Shown piece after piece: positions 8,587-18,319 of a stretch of 48,421 bases of DNA (within the stretch, counting starts at the first letter, position 1; the number at the start of each line of letters is the position of its first letter). Made by a program: the position numbers and the translations under genes. This stretch comes from Candidatus Krumholzibacteriota bacterium. GTDB taxonomy: Bacteria > Krumholzibacteriota > Krumholzibacteriia > JAJRXK01. The stretch lies in contig JAJRXK010000081.1 in NCBI GenBank assembly GCA_024276305.1, positions 1 through 48,421 on the forward strand. Reading direction: 5' to 3'. The notes beneath the pieces are model-generated. The model made no database searches. It saw only the letters and a program-made list of their open reading frames with translations, and was not told the origin of the DNA.

Positions 8587-9614
8587 GGCCTTCGCCAGAC
8601 GCTTCGGATCGACTCCAGCAGGGCCGGCACCGCGAGCTGGAAATTGCGCCCGACCGGATGCGGTTCCGGAAACCACTTCCAGAGAAAGACCCCCAACACC
8701 GCCGGTTCGCTTTCGATGACCGAGAGCGCGACCCTCAGACAACGCGCCTGCAGGACTTCCGCCTCCGGCCCGTCCACCTCGTAGGTCCAGGGTCGCGCTG
8801 CGGCCTGCCAACTGCGGTTGTATCCCAACTCGGTGAAGACGATGGGGCGGCGCTGGGACCGCGAGTAGAGACGAAGGGTCTCGAGGCGTCGCTCCCACCC
8901 CGCTCGCAGCTCCGCCTCGTCGGGGTCGGCAACCTCGGTGATGGGGAAGTAGGCCTGGATCCCGATCACATCGAGGGCGTCCCAGAAGGTCACTCGCCGG
9001 TAATCGCCCCAATTCGCAGCATAAGTCAGCGGTGCATCGATCCGACTGCGGACCACCTCGATGCACTCTCTCCACCTTTGGACATGGGCCAGAGTGGCAT
9101 CGAGCTCGGTTCCCACGCAGAAGGCGTCCGCGCCCTCCGCCGCGGTCGCCAGAACCCCCATCCATTCGATGTACGAATCGAAGAATCGCGTCCATTCTTC
9201 GGCCTGGTCGAAGTGAATCTCACCTCGCCAGGCGAAGCCCGAACCCCAATAGCCGAGATGGGGCTTGATCAGGATCTTCAGGCCCTGTCGATGAGCTTCC
9301 TCGATGGGGCGAGTCACCGACCGCGGGGTCTGATCTCCCTCGAAGCCTCGAAAGCGAACCTCCCCCTGGGGGCTGATCCACGCGTAGGGATGGATCGCCA
9401 CCCAGTTGGCCCCGGTCTCGGCGATGCGCTCGAAGGTGGGGACGATCTGATCCGATCCCCACTCCTGGCCCGCCCGGTGAGTGCTGAGAGTGATGCCCCG
9501 GACAGGGGTGAGATCGAGGGGATCCGCCGCGGATCGACCCGCCATGCAGAAACCCAGGAGGGCGATCCAGCCGCAGCGGGAGAGGAGCGCGCGCCCAAAG
9601 AGATCGGTGATCAC
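8583..9614 (-). CDS. Secreted GH113-like glycoside hydrolase
   Basis: 343 aa. A signal peptide (hydrophobic WIALLGFCMAG, cleavage after SAA) precedes a TIM-barrel enzyme. The GTEL motif (acid/base Glu170) is followed by LTYAANWGDYRRV, FWDALDVIGIQAYFP and the FTELGY motif (nucleophile Glu262). This order and spacing match the GH113 beta-mannanase-like family. The enzyme should therefore retain a 4/7 superfamily retaining mechanism in the periplasm or outside the cell; the polysaccharide target is not decidable. Start chosen at GTG 9614, which has GGAGG eleven bases upstream and gives a good signal peptide; a TTG at 9662 is less likely. Confidence 0.82.
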   Translation of the reverse strand: MITDLFGRALLSRCGWIALLGFCMAGRSAADPLDLTPVRGITLSTHRAGQEWGSDQIVPTFERIAETGANWVAIHPYAWISPQGEVRFRGFEGDQTPRSVTRPIEEAHRQGLKILIKPHLGYWGSGFAWRGEIHFDQAEEWTRFFDSYIEWMGVLATAAEGADAFCVGTELDATLAHVQRWRECIEVVRSRIDAPLTYAANWGDYRRVTFWDALDVIGIQAYFPITEVADPDEAELRAGWERRLETLRLYSRSQRRPIVFTELGYNRSWQAAARPWTYEVDGPEAEVLQARCLRVALSVIESEPAVLGVFLWKWFPEPHPVGRNFQLAVPALLESIRSVWRRP

Positions 9615-9733
9615 CTCGAAAGATTCCTCCGTAGGGGAAGGAGTGCCGTCGGAATCTAGCAAATCCCTTGAGGGAAGCGAAGACTCGGTCCAGAGTTCCT
9701 CCCACCAAGTTCACTTCTGCCGCGAGGATTGTG

Positions 9734-10978
9734 ATGGCTTCTCTGAACGATTGGTGGGTCCGACAACTGGAGAGCTGGGGTGGCCCAGCGTGGATGGGCA
9801 CGGTCATCATGACCGTCGGCATCGCCACCATCATGTGGATGAGCACCTGGATCACCCGGCGCATTCTGCTCCGAGTCGTCGAACGCTTCGCGGCGCGAAC
9901 CACCACCCGCTACGACGACATCCTGGTCGAAGAACGAGTCTTCCACCGGATCGCGCACCTCGCGCCCACCATGGTCCTGCGCTGGGGAGCTCCCTTCACC
10001 TTTGCCGCCTATCCCATCGGCATCGAGGTTCTGGAGACCATCGCGGATCTCTACTCCGTTCTGATCACCGTCTCGGTGTGCTTCGCCCTCCTCAATTCTC
10101 TCCTGCGCATCTACGAGACCACCCGCTTCGCCCAGCGGCTGCCCATCAAGCCGATCATCCAGGTCCTGAAGGTCCTGGCCGCCTTCGCCGCCACTCTCGT
10201 CGTGGTGTCCATGCTCTTCGGACGTTCGCCCATGGTCCTGCTCAGCGGATTGGGGGCATTCACTGCCGTCCTGATCTTGGTCTTCCGCGACCCCATCCTG
10301 GGGCTGGTGGCCGGAGTACAGCTCGTGAGCAACGACATGGTCCGCCCCGGAGACTGGATCGAAGTACCCAAGTACGGAGCCGACGGCGACGTCATCGATG
10401 TCTCCCTGACCACGGTCAGCGTTCAGAACTGGGACAAGACGATTTCGTCCATTCCGACCTACGCCCTCCTGTCCGATACCTTCCGGAACTGGCGGGGGAT
10501 GACCGAGTCCGGGGGCCGTCGGATCAAGCGGTCGATTCACCTCGACATGAGCAGCATTCGCTTCTGCGACCAGGAGCTCCTCGACCGACTCCGCCGCATC
10601 GAAGCGGTGCGAGAATACATTGGTCGGAAACAGGAGGAGATCGAGGCCCACAACCGCGCCCACGGCATCGACACCTCTTCTCCGGTGAACGGACGACGGC
10701 TCACCAATGTCGGAATCTTCCGGGCCTACCTTCAGGCCTACCTACGGCAGAACGAGGCCATCCACGACCGGATGACCTTTCTCGTCCGGCAGCTCCAACC
10801 CACACCGCAGGGCCTTCCCATCGAGATCTACGTCTTCAGTTCCGACCAGCGATGGCCTCAGTACGAAGCGATCCAGGCGGACATCTTCGACCACGTCCTC
10901 GCCGCGATCGAAGTCTTCGATCTCCGCATCTACCAGGAGCCGACCGGTTGGGATCTGCGGTCGCTGCGCTCTTCCTGA
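9734..10978 (+). CDS. ybdG: Mechanosensitive channel, YbdG/MscM-type
   Basis: 414 aa, matching the length of E. coli YbdG. Five or so transmembrane helices occupy about residues 20-185, then the conserved pore-lining helix and beta domain appear: SGLGAFTAVLILVFRDPILG, VSNDMVRPGDWIEVPKYGADG, NWDKTISSIPTYAL and NWRGMTESGGRRIKRSI. The C-terminal half, including IEIYVFSSDQRWPQYE and QADIFDH, also follows YbdG. It should gate in response to membrane tension under osmotic downshock, in the inner membrane. ATG at 9734 follows GAGG by seven bases; a GTG immediately upstream is equally possible. Tail overlaps the convergent NlpC/P60 gene by 49 bp. Confidence 0.92.
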   Translation: MASLNDWWVRQLESWGGPAWMGTVIMTVGIATIMWMSTWITRRILLRVVERFAARTTTRYDDILVEERVFHRIAHLAPTMVLRWGAPFTFAAYPIGIEVLETIADLYSVLITVSVCFALLNSLLRIYETTRFAQRLPIKPIIQVLKVLAAFAATLVVVSMLFGRSPMVLLSGLGAFTAVLILVFRDPILGLVAGVQLVSNDMVRPGDWIEVPKYGADGDVIDVSLTTVSVQNWDKTISSIPTYALLSDTFRNWRGMTESGGRRIKRSIHLDMSSIRFCDQELLDRLRRIEAVREYIGRKQEEIEAHNRAHGIDTSSPVNGRRLTNVGIFRAYLQAYLRQNEAIHDRMTFLVRQLQPTPQGLPIEIYVFSSDQRWPQYEAIQADIFDHVLAAIEVFDLRIYQEPTGWDLRSLRSS

Positions 10979-11478
10979 TGGGCAAGGCCGACGCGCCTCC
11001 CCCCCACGAAGTGGTCTCGGAACCACCGCGAGGCCGAAGAATCCTCGACCACCCCCCGGCTCGAGCTCGCGTGGATGAACTGGCCGTCTCCAGACCAGAT
11101 TCCCACGTGATTCACCTGGCCGTCCGGATTCGCGAAGAAGACCAGATCCCCGGCCCGCAGCTGCGTCCGGGAGACCGGGAGCCCCCAGAGGTATTGCTCC
11201 GCGCTGTTGCGCGGCAATTGGAGTCCGTGCCTCCCGAAGACCGTGGCCACCAGCCCCGAGCAATCGAATCCCCCATCTCCGGTCCCGCCGAATCGGTAGT
11301 CATAACCCAGGTATTCGCGGGCGGTATCGATCACACTCTTGCCCAGGGGGGGCGGCGGATCGGCCGCCCGGGGCGCCTCCGGCGAGGGGCTCACCGTGGG
11401 GGCGGGAGGCGGCGCGCACGCGACCGCCAGGAGCAGCACCGCGAGAGGCCACCGGAAGAGAACGCGCAAGCCGATCAT
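10930..11478 (-). CDS. NlpC/P60-family lipoprotein, cell-wall endopeptidase
   Basis: 182 aa. Lipobox LLLAVAC places the acylated cysteine at residue 21; a proline-rich linker (22-45) leads to a compact NlpC/P60 domain. The catalytic cysteine is C73 in DCSGLV, with histidines H124 in NHVGIW and H136 in FIHASS as the expected catalytic His and third polar position. Such enzymes cut the D-Glu to diaminopimelate bond in peptidoglycan stems. The region after residue 165 (EERSDRRSQPVGSW) lies in the 49-bp overlap with the mechanosensitive channel gene and looks like unconstrained tail. GAGGTGG precedes the ATG. Confidence 0.9.
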   Translation of the reverse strand: MIGLRVLFRWPLAVLLLAVACAPPPAPTVSPSPEAPRAADPPPPLGKSVIDTAREYLGYDYRFGGTGDGGFDCSGLVATVFGRHGLQLPRNSAEQYLWGLPVSRTQLRAGDLVFFANPDGQVNHVGIWSGDGQFIHASSSRGVVEDSSASRWFRDHFVGGRRVGLAHQEERSDRRSQPVGSW

Positions 11479-11697
11479 GGGCCCACCTCGGAAAGGATTC
11501 TGAACTACTCCTCTCCCCTATGCAAGAAACGTGATCCTCACCTCCGTCCCTCCCGGGGAGACGGACAAAACGTTGACACTGGCCCCTATCCTTGTTTTGT
11601 TCCCCGGGTTGCGGGCTTCCCGCCCCTACCCGCCGGGACCCTCCGCGCTCAACATCTCTACATTTCGAGACCCTGACCCGACCGATCGGGAGCGACG

Positions 11698-12393
11698 ATG
11701 CGACGCGTACTCACGCTCTATTCCACGACAATCGGTAAGAAGGTCGTGATGGCCGTGACGGGAATCCTCCTGGTGGGATTCGTCCTCGGACACATGATCG
11801 GAAACCTCAAACTCTACTTGCCGGCCCACGACGGAATGGCCGCCATCGACCACTACGGTGAGGGCCTCCGGTCATTCGGGGCTCCCTTCCTGGCCCATGG
11901 CCAATTCCTGTGGATCGCCCGCTCGGTGCTGATCCTGGCGGTGGGACTCCACATCTGGTCCGCGATCTCCCTGAAGGTCCGCTCCAATGCCGCACGTCCG
12001 ATCGCGTACAAGCGCGTGGCCTACGAGGACTCGACCCTGGCCTCGCGCACCATGATCTGGGGCGGAGTCCTGCTCCTCGCATTCATCGTCTTTCATCTTT
12101 TGCATTTCACCACCGGCACCATCACTCCGGGCTTCGATTTCGAGCACGGAGCCGTCTTCGCCAATGTGACCGGTGGCTTCTCGAATGTCGGCGTCGCCAT
12201 CTTCTACATCGTCGCGATGGTGGCGTTGGCCATGCACCTCTACCACGGCGTCTGGAGCATGCTCCAGACCCTCGGGGCAAACCACCCCCGCTACAATTCC
12301 TGGCGCAAGAAACTCGCTCTGGCGATCGCGATCATCGTCGCAGTCGCGAACATTTCCTTTCCCGTCGCGGTCCTGACCGGACTGGTGGGCTAA
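11698..12393 (+). CDS. sdhC: Succinate dehydrogenase cytochrome b subunit, b558 type
   Basis: 231 aa membrane anchor with five predicted transmembrane helices and histidines in helices ([34 protein letters not shown]) that can ligate two haems. Length and motifs match the single-subunit, di-haem b558 family found in Bacteroidota, delta-type bacteria and Bacillus, where no SdhD exists. It passes electrons from SdhB to quinone. First gene of sdhCAB; GGGAG lies five bases before the ATG. 32 bp separate it from sdhA. Confidence 0.93.
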   Translation: MRRVLTLYSTTIGKKVVMAVTGILLVGFVLGHMIGNLKLYLPAHDGMAAIDHYGEGLRSFGAPFLAHGQFLWIARSVLILAVGLHIWSAISLKVRSNAARPIAYKRVAYEDSTLASRTMIWGGVLLLAFIVFHLLHFTTGTITPGFDFEHGAVFANVTGGFSNVGVAIFYIVAMVALAMHLYHGVWSMLQTLGANHPRYNSWRKKLALAIAIIVAVANISFPVAVLTGLVG

Positions 12394-12425
12394 CCCGATC
12401 TCCCACGAATCGACCGAGGACGACC

Positions 12426-14339
12426 ATGGAACTCGATGCCAAGATTCCCGAAGGACCGATCGCAGAGAAATGGGACCAGCACCGCTTCGAAATGAAGCTG
12501 GTCAACCCCGCGAACAAGCGCAAACACGAGGTCATCGTCGTCGGGAGCGGTTTGGCCGGGGCGTCGGCCGCCGCGTCGATGGCCGAGCTGGGCTACGACG
12601 TGAAGTGCTTTTGCTTCCAGGACTCCCCGCGCAGAGCCCACTCCATCGCCGCCCAAGGCGGAATCAACGCGGCCAAGAACTATCAGAACGACGGCGACAG
12701 CGTGTTCCGGCTGTTCTACGACACGGTCAAGGGAGGCGACTTCCGCTCGCGTGAGGCCAATGTCCACCGCCTGGCCCAGGTGAGTGTGAACATCATCGAC
12801 CAATGCGTGGCCCAGGGCGTTCCCTTCGCCCGGGAATACGGGGGACTCCTGTCGAATCGCTCCTTCGGCGGCGCGCAGGTCTCTCGCACCTTCTACGCCC
12901 GAGGCCAAACCGGGCAGCAGCTGCTGCTTGGCGCCTATCAGGCCCTCCAGCGGCAGATCGGCGCCGGCAAGGTCAAGATGGTGCCCCGCTCCGAATTGCT
13001 GGAGATCGTGATCATCGAGGGCGCGGCCCGCGGAATCGTGGTCCGCGACCTGGTGACCGGTGAAATCAGCAGTCACTGTGCCGATGCGGTCTGCCTGGCG
13101 ACCGGTGGCTATGCGAACGTGTTCTACCTCTCCACGAACGCGATGAATTCGAACGTCACCGCAACCTATCGGGCCTACAAGAAGGGCGCATTCTTCGCCA
13201 ATCCCTGCTACACGCAGATTCATCCCACCTGCATTCCCGTCAGCGGAGACCATCAGAGCAAGCTCACCCTCATGAGCGAATCTCTGCGCAATGACGGGCG
13301 AGTCTGGGTCCCGAAGAATGCCGGCGACACCCGCCCGCCCGATCGGATTCCCGAGAGCGAGAGAGATTATTATCTCGAACGCAAGTATCCGAGCTTCGGA
13401 AACCTCGTCCCGCGGGACATCGCCTCTCGCAATGCCAAGGAAGTATGTGACGCCGGTCACAGCGTGGTGCCCGGCGGCCACGGAGTGTACCTCGATTTTG
13501 CCGATGCGATCGGGCGCCTGGGTCAGAAGACCATCGAAGAGCGCTACGGAAACCTCTTCGAGATGTACGAACGGATCACCGGCGACAATCCCTACCGCAC
13601 TCCCATGAAGATCTACCCCGCCCCCCACTACACCATGGGCGGCCTCTGGGTGGACTACAACCTCATGAGCACGATCCCCGGGCTCCATGTCCTGGGTGAA
13701 GCCAATTTTTCCGACCACGGCGCGAACCGTCTGGGAGCGAGTGCTCTCATGCAAGGGCTCGCCGATGGCTATTTCGTCATTCCCTATACCATCGGCCACT
13801 ATCTCGCGACCTCCAAGCTCGAGAAGGTCGACACCGGCCACGCTGCGTTCCGGGATGCGGAACGCGAAGTGCGTGAAAAGACCGACCGACTGCTGGAGAT
13901 TCGTGGCCGCCGCACCGTCGACGACTTCCACCGCGAACTCGGAAGAATCATGTGGAACAACTGCGGGATGTCGAGAAACAAGGCCGGTCTCGAGAAGGCC
14001 CTCGAAGAAATCCCGCGCCTGCGTGAAGAATTCTGGAAGGACGTCCGAGTCCTCGGCGCGAGCGAATCGATCAATCAGTCGCTGGAGAAGGCCGGACGGG
14101 TGGCCGATTTCCTGGAATTCGGCGAGATCCTGTGCCACGACGCGCTCGACCGCGAAGAATCCTGCGGGGCTCACTTCCGCGAGGAGCACCAAACCGAGGA
14201 AGGGGAGGCGCTCCGCCACGACGAGGACTACACCTACGTCTCGGCCTGGGAATACAAGGGCGTCGGAAACGCACCGGCGCTTCACAAAGAGCATCTCGAG
14301 TTCGAAAACGTTCACCTCGCAACGAGGAGCTACAAGTGA
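12426..14339 (+). CDS. sdhA: Succinate dehydrogenase/fumarate reductase flavoprotein subunit
   Basis: 637 aa, typical of the long SdhA that pairs with b558 SdhC. FAD-binding Rossmann motif [19 protein letters not shown] (38-56), the covalent-FAD histidine H72 in [13 protein letters not shown], substrate-binding region QIHPTC and the [10 protein letters not shown] block are present. It oxidises succinate to fumarate in the TCA cycle on the cytoplasmic face, or works in reverse in anaerobes. ATG at 12426 follows GAGG by six bases. It ends by overlapping sdhB by one base (TGATG), indicating translational coupling. Confidence 0.95.
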   Translation: MELDAKIPEGPIAEKWDQHRFEMKLVNPANKRKHEVIVVGSGLAGASAAASMAELGYDVKCFCFQDSPRRAHSIAAQGGINAAKNYQNDGDSVFRLFYDTVKGGDFRSREANVHRLAQVSVNIIDQCVAQGVPFAREYGGLLSNRSFGGAQVSRTFYARGQTGQQLLLGAYQALQRQIGAGKVKMVPRSELLEIVIIEGAARGIVVRDLVTGEISSHCADAVCLATGGYANVFYLSTNAMNSNVTATYRAYKKGAFFANPCYTQIHPTCIPVSGDHQSKLTLMSESLRNDGRVWVPKNAGDTRPPDRIPESERDYYLERKYPSFGNLVPRDIASRNAKEVCDAGHSVVPGGHGVYLDFADAIGRLGQKTIEERYGNLFEMYERITGDNPYRTPMKIYPAPHYTMGGLWVDYNLMSTIPGLHVLGEANFSDHGANRLGASALMQGLADGYFVIPYTIGHYLATSKLEKVDTGHAAFRDAEREVREKTDRLLEIRGRRTVDDFHRELGRIMWNNCGMSRNKAGLEKALEEIPRLREEFWKDVRVLGASESINQSLEKAGRVADFLEFGEILCHDALDREESCGAHFREEHQTEEGEALRHDEDYTYVSAWEYKGVGNAPALHKEHLEFENVHLATRSYK

Positions 14340-15094
14340 TGAAGCTGAAGTTGCACATCTGGCGTCAAACGAGCCAAGACGCTCCCGGCGCCTTCGCGGA
14401 TTATGAACTCGACGATGTCTCGCCGGACATGTCCTTTCTCGAAATGCTCGACGTACTCAATGAGCGTCTCATTCTCGATGAGCAAGAGCCGGTTGTCTTC
14501 GACAACGATTGCCGCGAAGGAATCTGTGGCGCTTGCGGCATGGTCATCAACGGCCACCCCCATGGCCCGCAAAAACTCACCACCACCTGCCAGCTCCACA
14601 TGCGCAAGTTCCGCGACGGCGATGAACTCTGGATCGAACCCTGGCGGGCCAAGGCCTTTCCGGTACTCAGAGACCTCATGGTCGACCGCTCCGCGCTCGA
14701 CCGAATCATCGAAGTCGGGGGCTATGTCTCGGTGAATACCGGAGGCGTTCCCGACGCCAACGCGATCCCCATCGGCAAGGGCGTCGCCGATCTGTCGATG
14801 GACGCGGCCGCCTGCATCGGGTGTGGCGCCTGCGTCGCGGCCTGTCCCAATGCATCGGCAAGCCTGTTCACCGCAGCCAAGATCACCCATCTGGGCGTAC
14901 TCCCCCAGGGCGAGATCGAACGCAACACCCGGGTCCAAGAGATGGTGGCTCAGATGGACGAAGAGGCATTCGGACATTGCACCAACCACGGCGAATGCGA
15001 TGCTGCCTGTCCCAAAGGAATCAGCGTGGACTTCATCGCGCGGATGAATCGGGACTTCGTGCGGGGAGTCACCCGGGAGCCCATCACCCGGTGA
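14339..15094 (+). CDS. sdhB: Succinate dehydrogenase/fumarate reductase iron-sulfur subunit
   Basis: 251 aa. The N-terminal plant-ferredoxin-like [2Fe-2S] domain carries [10 protein letters not shown]; the C-terminal domain carries [13 protein letters not shown] and [14 protein letters not shown] for the [4Fe-4S] and [3Fe-4S] clusters. It relays electrons from SdhA to the haems of SdhC. GAGGAG within the end of sdhA is its ribosome-binding site. Last gene of the sdhCAB operon; a GC-rich hairpin follows. Confidence 0.95.
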   Translation: MKLKLHIWRQTSQDAPGAFADYELDDVSPDMSFLEMLDVLNERLILDEQEPVVFDNDCREGICGACGMVINGHPHGPQKLTTTCQLHMRKFRDGDELWIEPWRAKAFPVLRDLMVDRSALDRIIEVGGYVSVNTGGVPDANAIPIGKGVADLSMDAAACIGCGACVAACPNASASLFTAAKITHLGVLPQGEIERNTRVQEMVAQMDEEAFGHCTNHGECDAACPKGISVDFIARMNRDFVRGVTREPITR

Positions 15095-15132
15095 CCGAAG
15101 CGATGTTCTCCTCTGTTCGTGGCGATTCTTCG

Positions 15133-15160
15133 ACGCCCCCGCATCAACTCACGGGGGCGT
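15133..15160 (+). terminator. Hairpin after sdhB
   Basis: A perfect 9-bp stem, ACGCCCCCG at 15133-15141 and CGGGGGCGT at 15152-15160, with a ten-base loop, lies 38 bp after the sdhB stop. It lacks a proper T-run afterwards, so it may be a weak terminator or an mRNA-stabilising stem. Confidence 0.55.
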
Positions 15161-15203
15161 TGGCGCAACGGAGGCGGCCTGGTGATGATGGCCTGGCCGA
15201 CGG

Positions 15204-16112
15204 ATGAACCGAGACTTCTCCGCCATCGCCCACATCGGTGAGATCTTCGCGCTGGCCGCTCCGATCACCTGGTCCATTGCAATCATTCTCTTTCGCAAGA
15301 CCGGCGAGACCGTGCCTCCTCTCGCCCTCAATCTCTTCAAGAACTTCCTTGCGACCGCCCTCTTCGCAGCGACGATTCTGGTCAGCGGCTGGTCGTTCTA
15401 CGATCACGCCCCACATTCCCAGTACCTCTGGCTGCTCTCGAGCGGAGCCATCGGAATCGGCATCAGCGACACCTTTTTCTTCCTCTGCCTCAACCGCATC
15501 GGGGCGGGACTCCAGGCGATCGTCACCACGAGCTATAGCCCGATCATCATCGCTCTCAGCTTTCTCTTTCTGGGGGAGCGACTGACCTGGATCCAACTCG
15601 CGGGAGCTGTCGCCATCGTCGGGGCCGTCCTTGCCGTATCCTTCACCCGGGGACCGACCCGCGTGTCGACCCCGGGGCGGAGACTTGGAATTCTCTTCGG
15701 AATCATCGCCACCGCGACCCAGGGGGTTTCGATCGTCATGATCAAGCCCCTCCTCGACCATTCTCCGATCCTGTGGGTCACCTTCTGGCGCCTGGTCGGA
15801 GGACTGGTGATCGGCGCCCTTCTCTTCGGAGCGATGCCCGCTCAGCGACGCACGCTTCAGAGTCTCCGCAATCCGAAGGTCTGGCCGGTGATGATTCCAG
15901 GATCGATCATGGGCAGCTATATCGCCCTCTTCTTCTGGATCGGCGGCATGAAGCATACCCAGGCCTCCATCGCCGCCGCCCTCAACCAAAGCTCGACGCT
16001 GTGGACATTTCTGCTGGCGGTGCTCATTCTCAAGGAGCCCTTCACCCGAAGACGCGGAATCGGAGTGTTCCTCGGCCTGGCCGGGGTACTTCTCGTGACC
16101 CTGGGAGGCTGA
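15204..16112 (+). CDS. EamA-family (drug/metabolite superfamily) membrane transporter
   Basis: 302 aa with ten predicted transmembrane helices arranged as two EamA repeats (about residues 8-145 and 160-300). Recognisable features include the conserved ITWSIAIILFRK start and the repeat ends SYSPIIIALSFLFLGERLT and LNQSSTLWTFLLAVLILKEP. Such proteins export metabolites or amino acids; the substrate is not predictable. There is no strong ribosome-binding site at the ATG. Its end carries the GGGAGG that serves the downstream S4 gene, which starts 3 bp later. Confidence 0.88.
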   Translation: MNRDFSAIAHIGEIFALAAPITWSIAIILFRKTGETVPPLALNLFKNFLATALFAATILVSGWSFYDHAPHSQYLWLLSSGAIGIGISDTFFFLCLNRIGAGLQAIVTTSYSPIIIALSFLFLGERLTWIQLAGAVAIVGAVLAVSFTRGPTRVSTPGRRLGILFGIIATATQGVSIVMIKPLLDHSPILWVTFWRLVGGLVIGALLFGAMPAQRRTLQSLRNPKVWPVMIPGSIMGSYIALFFWIGGMKHTQASIAAALNQSSTLWTFLLAVLILKEPFTRRRGIGVFLGLAGVLLVTLGG

Positions 16113-16115
16113 TCG

Positions 16116-16343
16116 GTGGAATACCTGCTGCACCGCGAACCCATCGCCCTCATCCAATTGCTGAAGGCCGCCGGGATCTGCATGACCGGAGGAGAGGCCA
16201 AGATCCTCGTAGAGGGGGGAGAGGTCCGCGTGGACGGCGAAATCGAGGTGCGCAAACGTCGACAGCTCTTCGGAGGAATGGTGATCCAAGTGGGCGACAC
16301 CCGAATCGAACTCCGATTCGATCTGGATTCGCCCAATTCGTGA
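16116..16343 (+). CDS. Small S4-domain RNA-binding protein
   Basis: 75 aa, almost entirely an S4 fold of the YbcJ/YaaA type: LIQLLKAAGICMTGGEAKILVEGG followed by EVRVDGEIEVRKRR. These small proteins bind structured RNA and are often linked to ribosome assembly or tRNA metabolism; the partner here is unknown. Start is GTG at 16116 with GGGAGG eight bases upstream, inside the preceding EamA gene, so the pair is probably translationally coupled. Confidence 0.88.
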   Translation: MEYLLHREPIALIQLLKAAGICMTGGEAKILVEGGEVRVDGEIEVRKRRQLFGGMVIQVGDTRIELRFDLDSPNS

Positions 16344-16458
16344 CCACCCCGCTCTTTACAGATGCACCCCACACGTCTATAGAATGACCCTGCGGATTCC
16401 TCCGGGTCCCACCCCGAACCCGGCTCTCCCCCTCCCCACCCCGCGACGTTGGAGCGCT

Positions 16459-18315
16459 ATGAGTCTCCACTGCCCAGGACCGGCCGGTGTCCTCTGGCGT
16501 CGCGCCCGGTGCCGTTTCCTATTGCCTACCCTTGCGGTCTTCGCCTTCGCGGCCACCACCGCCCTCGACGCTCAAAGTCAAGACGACCCCGATCCGCGCA
16601 TTCACGTCGTCCGCCGGGGAGAGAGCCTCAGCACGATCGCCCAGCGCTACCACACCACCGTGCGCACCCTTCGCGAGTGGAATGAACTGAGCGGCAACCG
16701 GATTCTGATCGGACAGGAACTCCGGGTGCCCACCGATGGTCGCGAGTACGTGATCGTGCGACGCGGGGATACTCTGGCCAAGATCTCGCGGCGCCATGGA
16801 GTCCCCGTCGATCTTCTGCGTCAACTCAACCGGACTCACCGTGACCGGATCTACGTGGGCCAGAAGCTCAAGCTCCGACCCTCCCACCGAGACGAAGTAG
16901 TCCATGTGGTGGAGCGCGGACAGACTCTCATCGAGATCGCAAAATCTCACGGCCTCTCCCTCGCGGAACTGCGGGAGCTCAATGGCATTCGGGGAGATCG
17001 AATCTATCCGGGACAGAGCATTCGGCTACGTGAGGTCGCTCAGGAGATCCACGTGGTCGAGAGGGGTGACGCTCTGTGGGAGATCGCCCGCGCCTACGGA
17101 ATGAGCGTGGATGCGCTGAAGAAGCTCAACGGCCTGCGGGGCAATCGAATCTATCCCGGCCAGGAATTGCGAATCCGACGCAGCGGCGATCATCCCACTC
17201 CGGACGCGGTCTACGTGGTTCGACGTGGCGATACTCTCGGAGAAATCGCCCAACTCCATCAGATGAGTCTGGCCGAGCTCCGGCGCAAGAACTCCTTGCG
17301 GGGCAATGTGATCCATCCCGGGCAGCAGTTGAAAGTGCGACCTCTTCTCGGCGGTACGGATCGATCCGAGATCGCCACCCTCGAGGAGGTGCCCTGGAAC
17401 GACCTGCTGCCCCGCATCGATGCGGTTCCAGCCATCGCCCTCGAGAATGGGCCTTACTACTACCGCCACCCCACGGCGAAGGTCCAATCGAGTGATCACT
17501 ATCTCGAGGCCCCTACTCGCCGTCCCGCTTCCACCTATGCCCGCGCCGAGGCCCTCTGGAAGGCTTTCGAGAAGAGAGTCGAGAGTCTTGGGTACCTGAG
17601 CCATACTCTCGACGGCTGGCATGTGGTCCTCGATCCCGGACACGGCGGCCTCGATCCGGGGGCCATCGTCGAATCGGTGGATGGAAACGGCAATCCCACC
17701 TATGTGGTGGAAGACGAATACGTCTTCGACGTCGCGCTCCGCACCTACGTTCTTCTCAAGCTCCACGGTGCCGACGTGGACCTCACTCTCATCAGTCCCA
17801 ACCATCTCATTCGAGGAAACGAACCGGCGACGGCGACCTTCGTCCACGAGCAGAACGAGGTATTCCACAGCGGGTCCATCAACCGTCAGAATCGTTCGAG
17901 CAGTTGGCCTCGAGGAGGGCCCCAGGGGTTGAAACGACGACGGGACCTCGCGGCGACCTTCTTCCGCAGTACCGCTCCCGGACGGCGAATCTTCGTGAGT
18001 CTTCACGCGGACAATGCGCCCGCCGCACCCGAAGCCAAGTCGGTGCTGTTCTATCAGGACCGCCGCCGTCGCGATCGTGCGTCGGAACGATTCGCGAAAG
18101 CCCTGCTCCCCGCCCTGGGGGCCGGCTCGCGAGTTCGAGGTCAGAATCTAGGAGTTCTGCGGGGCAATCCGGCCGACGTTGCGGTCCTCATCGAGGTCCG
18201 CAACGTCGCCTATCAGTACGAAGCCTGGGCTCTCCGTTTCGAGCAACTCCGCCAACGCGATGCCGAGAAGATCGTCAAGGGCATTCTCGACTGGGTCGGA
18301 CATCGTTCGGGCTGA
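16459..18315 (+). CDS. Secreted N-acetylmuramoyl-L-alanine amidase with five LysM domains
   Basis: 618 aa. A signal peptide (LLPTLAVFAFAATTALDAQ) is followed by five tandem LysM peptidoglycan-binding modules at roughly 48-92, 96-140, 145-190, 195-238 and 247-292, each with the VxRGDTLxxIA and NGLRGNRIYPGQ-like halves. After a 100-residue linker comes an Amidase_3 (AmiC-like) catalytic domain from about 395. Zinc ligands are the His of LDPGHGG, the Glu of VEDEYVFDV and the His of VSLHADN; the catalytic Glu is in VLIEVRN. It would split septal or lateral murein between MurNAc and L-Ala. The ATG at 16459 has GGAG five bases upstream; an ATG at 16384 is less likely. Confidence 0.93.
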   Translation: MSLHCPGPAGVLWRRARCRFLLPTLAVFAFAATTALDAQSQDDPDPRIHVVRRGESLSTIAQRYHTTVRTLREWNELSGNRILIGQELRVPTDGREYVIVRRGDTLAKISRRHGVPVDLLRQLNRTHRDRIYVGQKLKLRPSHRDEVVHVVERGQTLIEIAKSHGLSLAELRELNGIRGDRIYPGQSIRLREVAQEIHVVERGDALWEIARAYGMSVDALKKLNGLRGNRIYPGQELRIRRSGDHPTPDAVYVVRRGDTLGEIAQLHQMSLAELRRKNSLRGNVIHPGQQLKVRPLLGGTDRSEIATLEEVPWNDLLPRIDAVPAIALENGPYYYRHPTAKVQSSDHYLEAPTRRPASTYARAEALWKAFEKRVESLGYLSHTLDGWHVVLDPGHGGLDPGAIVESVDGNGNPTYVVEDEYVFDVALRTYVLLKLHGADVDLTLISPNHLIRGNEPATATFVHEQNEVFHSGSINRQNRSSSWPRGGPQGLKRRRDLAATFFRSTAPGRRIFVSLHADNAPAAPEAKSVLFYQDRRRRDRASERFAKALLPALGAGSRVRGQNLGVLRGNPADVAVLIEVRNVAYQYEAWALRFEQLRQRDAEKIVKGILDWVGHRSG

Positions 18316-18319
18316 TCGT

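Noticed and set aside
11573-11578. TTGACA as a -35 element for sdhCAB
   Set aside because: No matching -10 at 16-18 bp; left as unproven.
9481-11676. 731-codon open frame covering the channel gene in another frame
   Set aside because: Overlaps ybdG and NlpC genes out of frame; translation is R/H/P-rich noise.
12390-14315. 641-codon open frame on the minus strand opposite sdhA
   Set aside because: Its translation has no recognisable domain and it is fully antisense to a certain gene; high-GC codon bias explains it.
16600-17345. DNA repeats in 16.6-17.3 kb
   Set aside because: They are the coding repeats of five LysM modules, not a CRISPR or mobile repeat.
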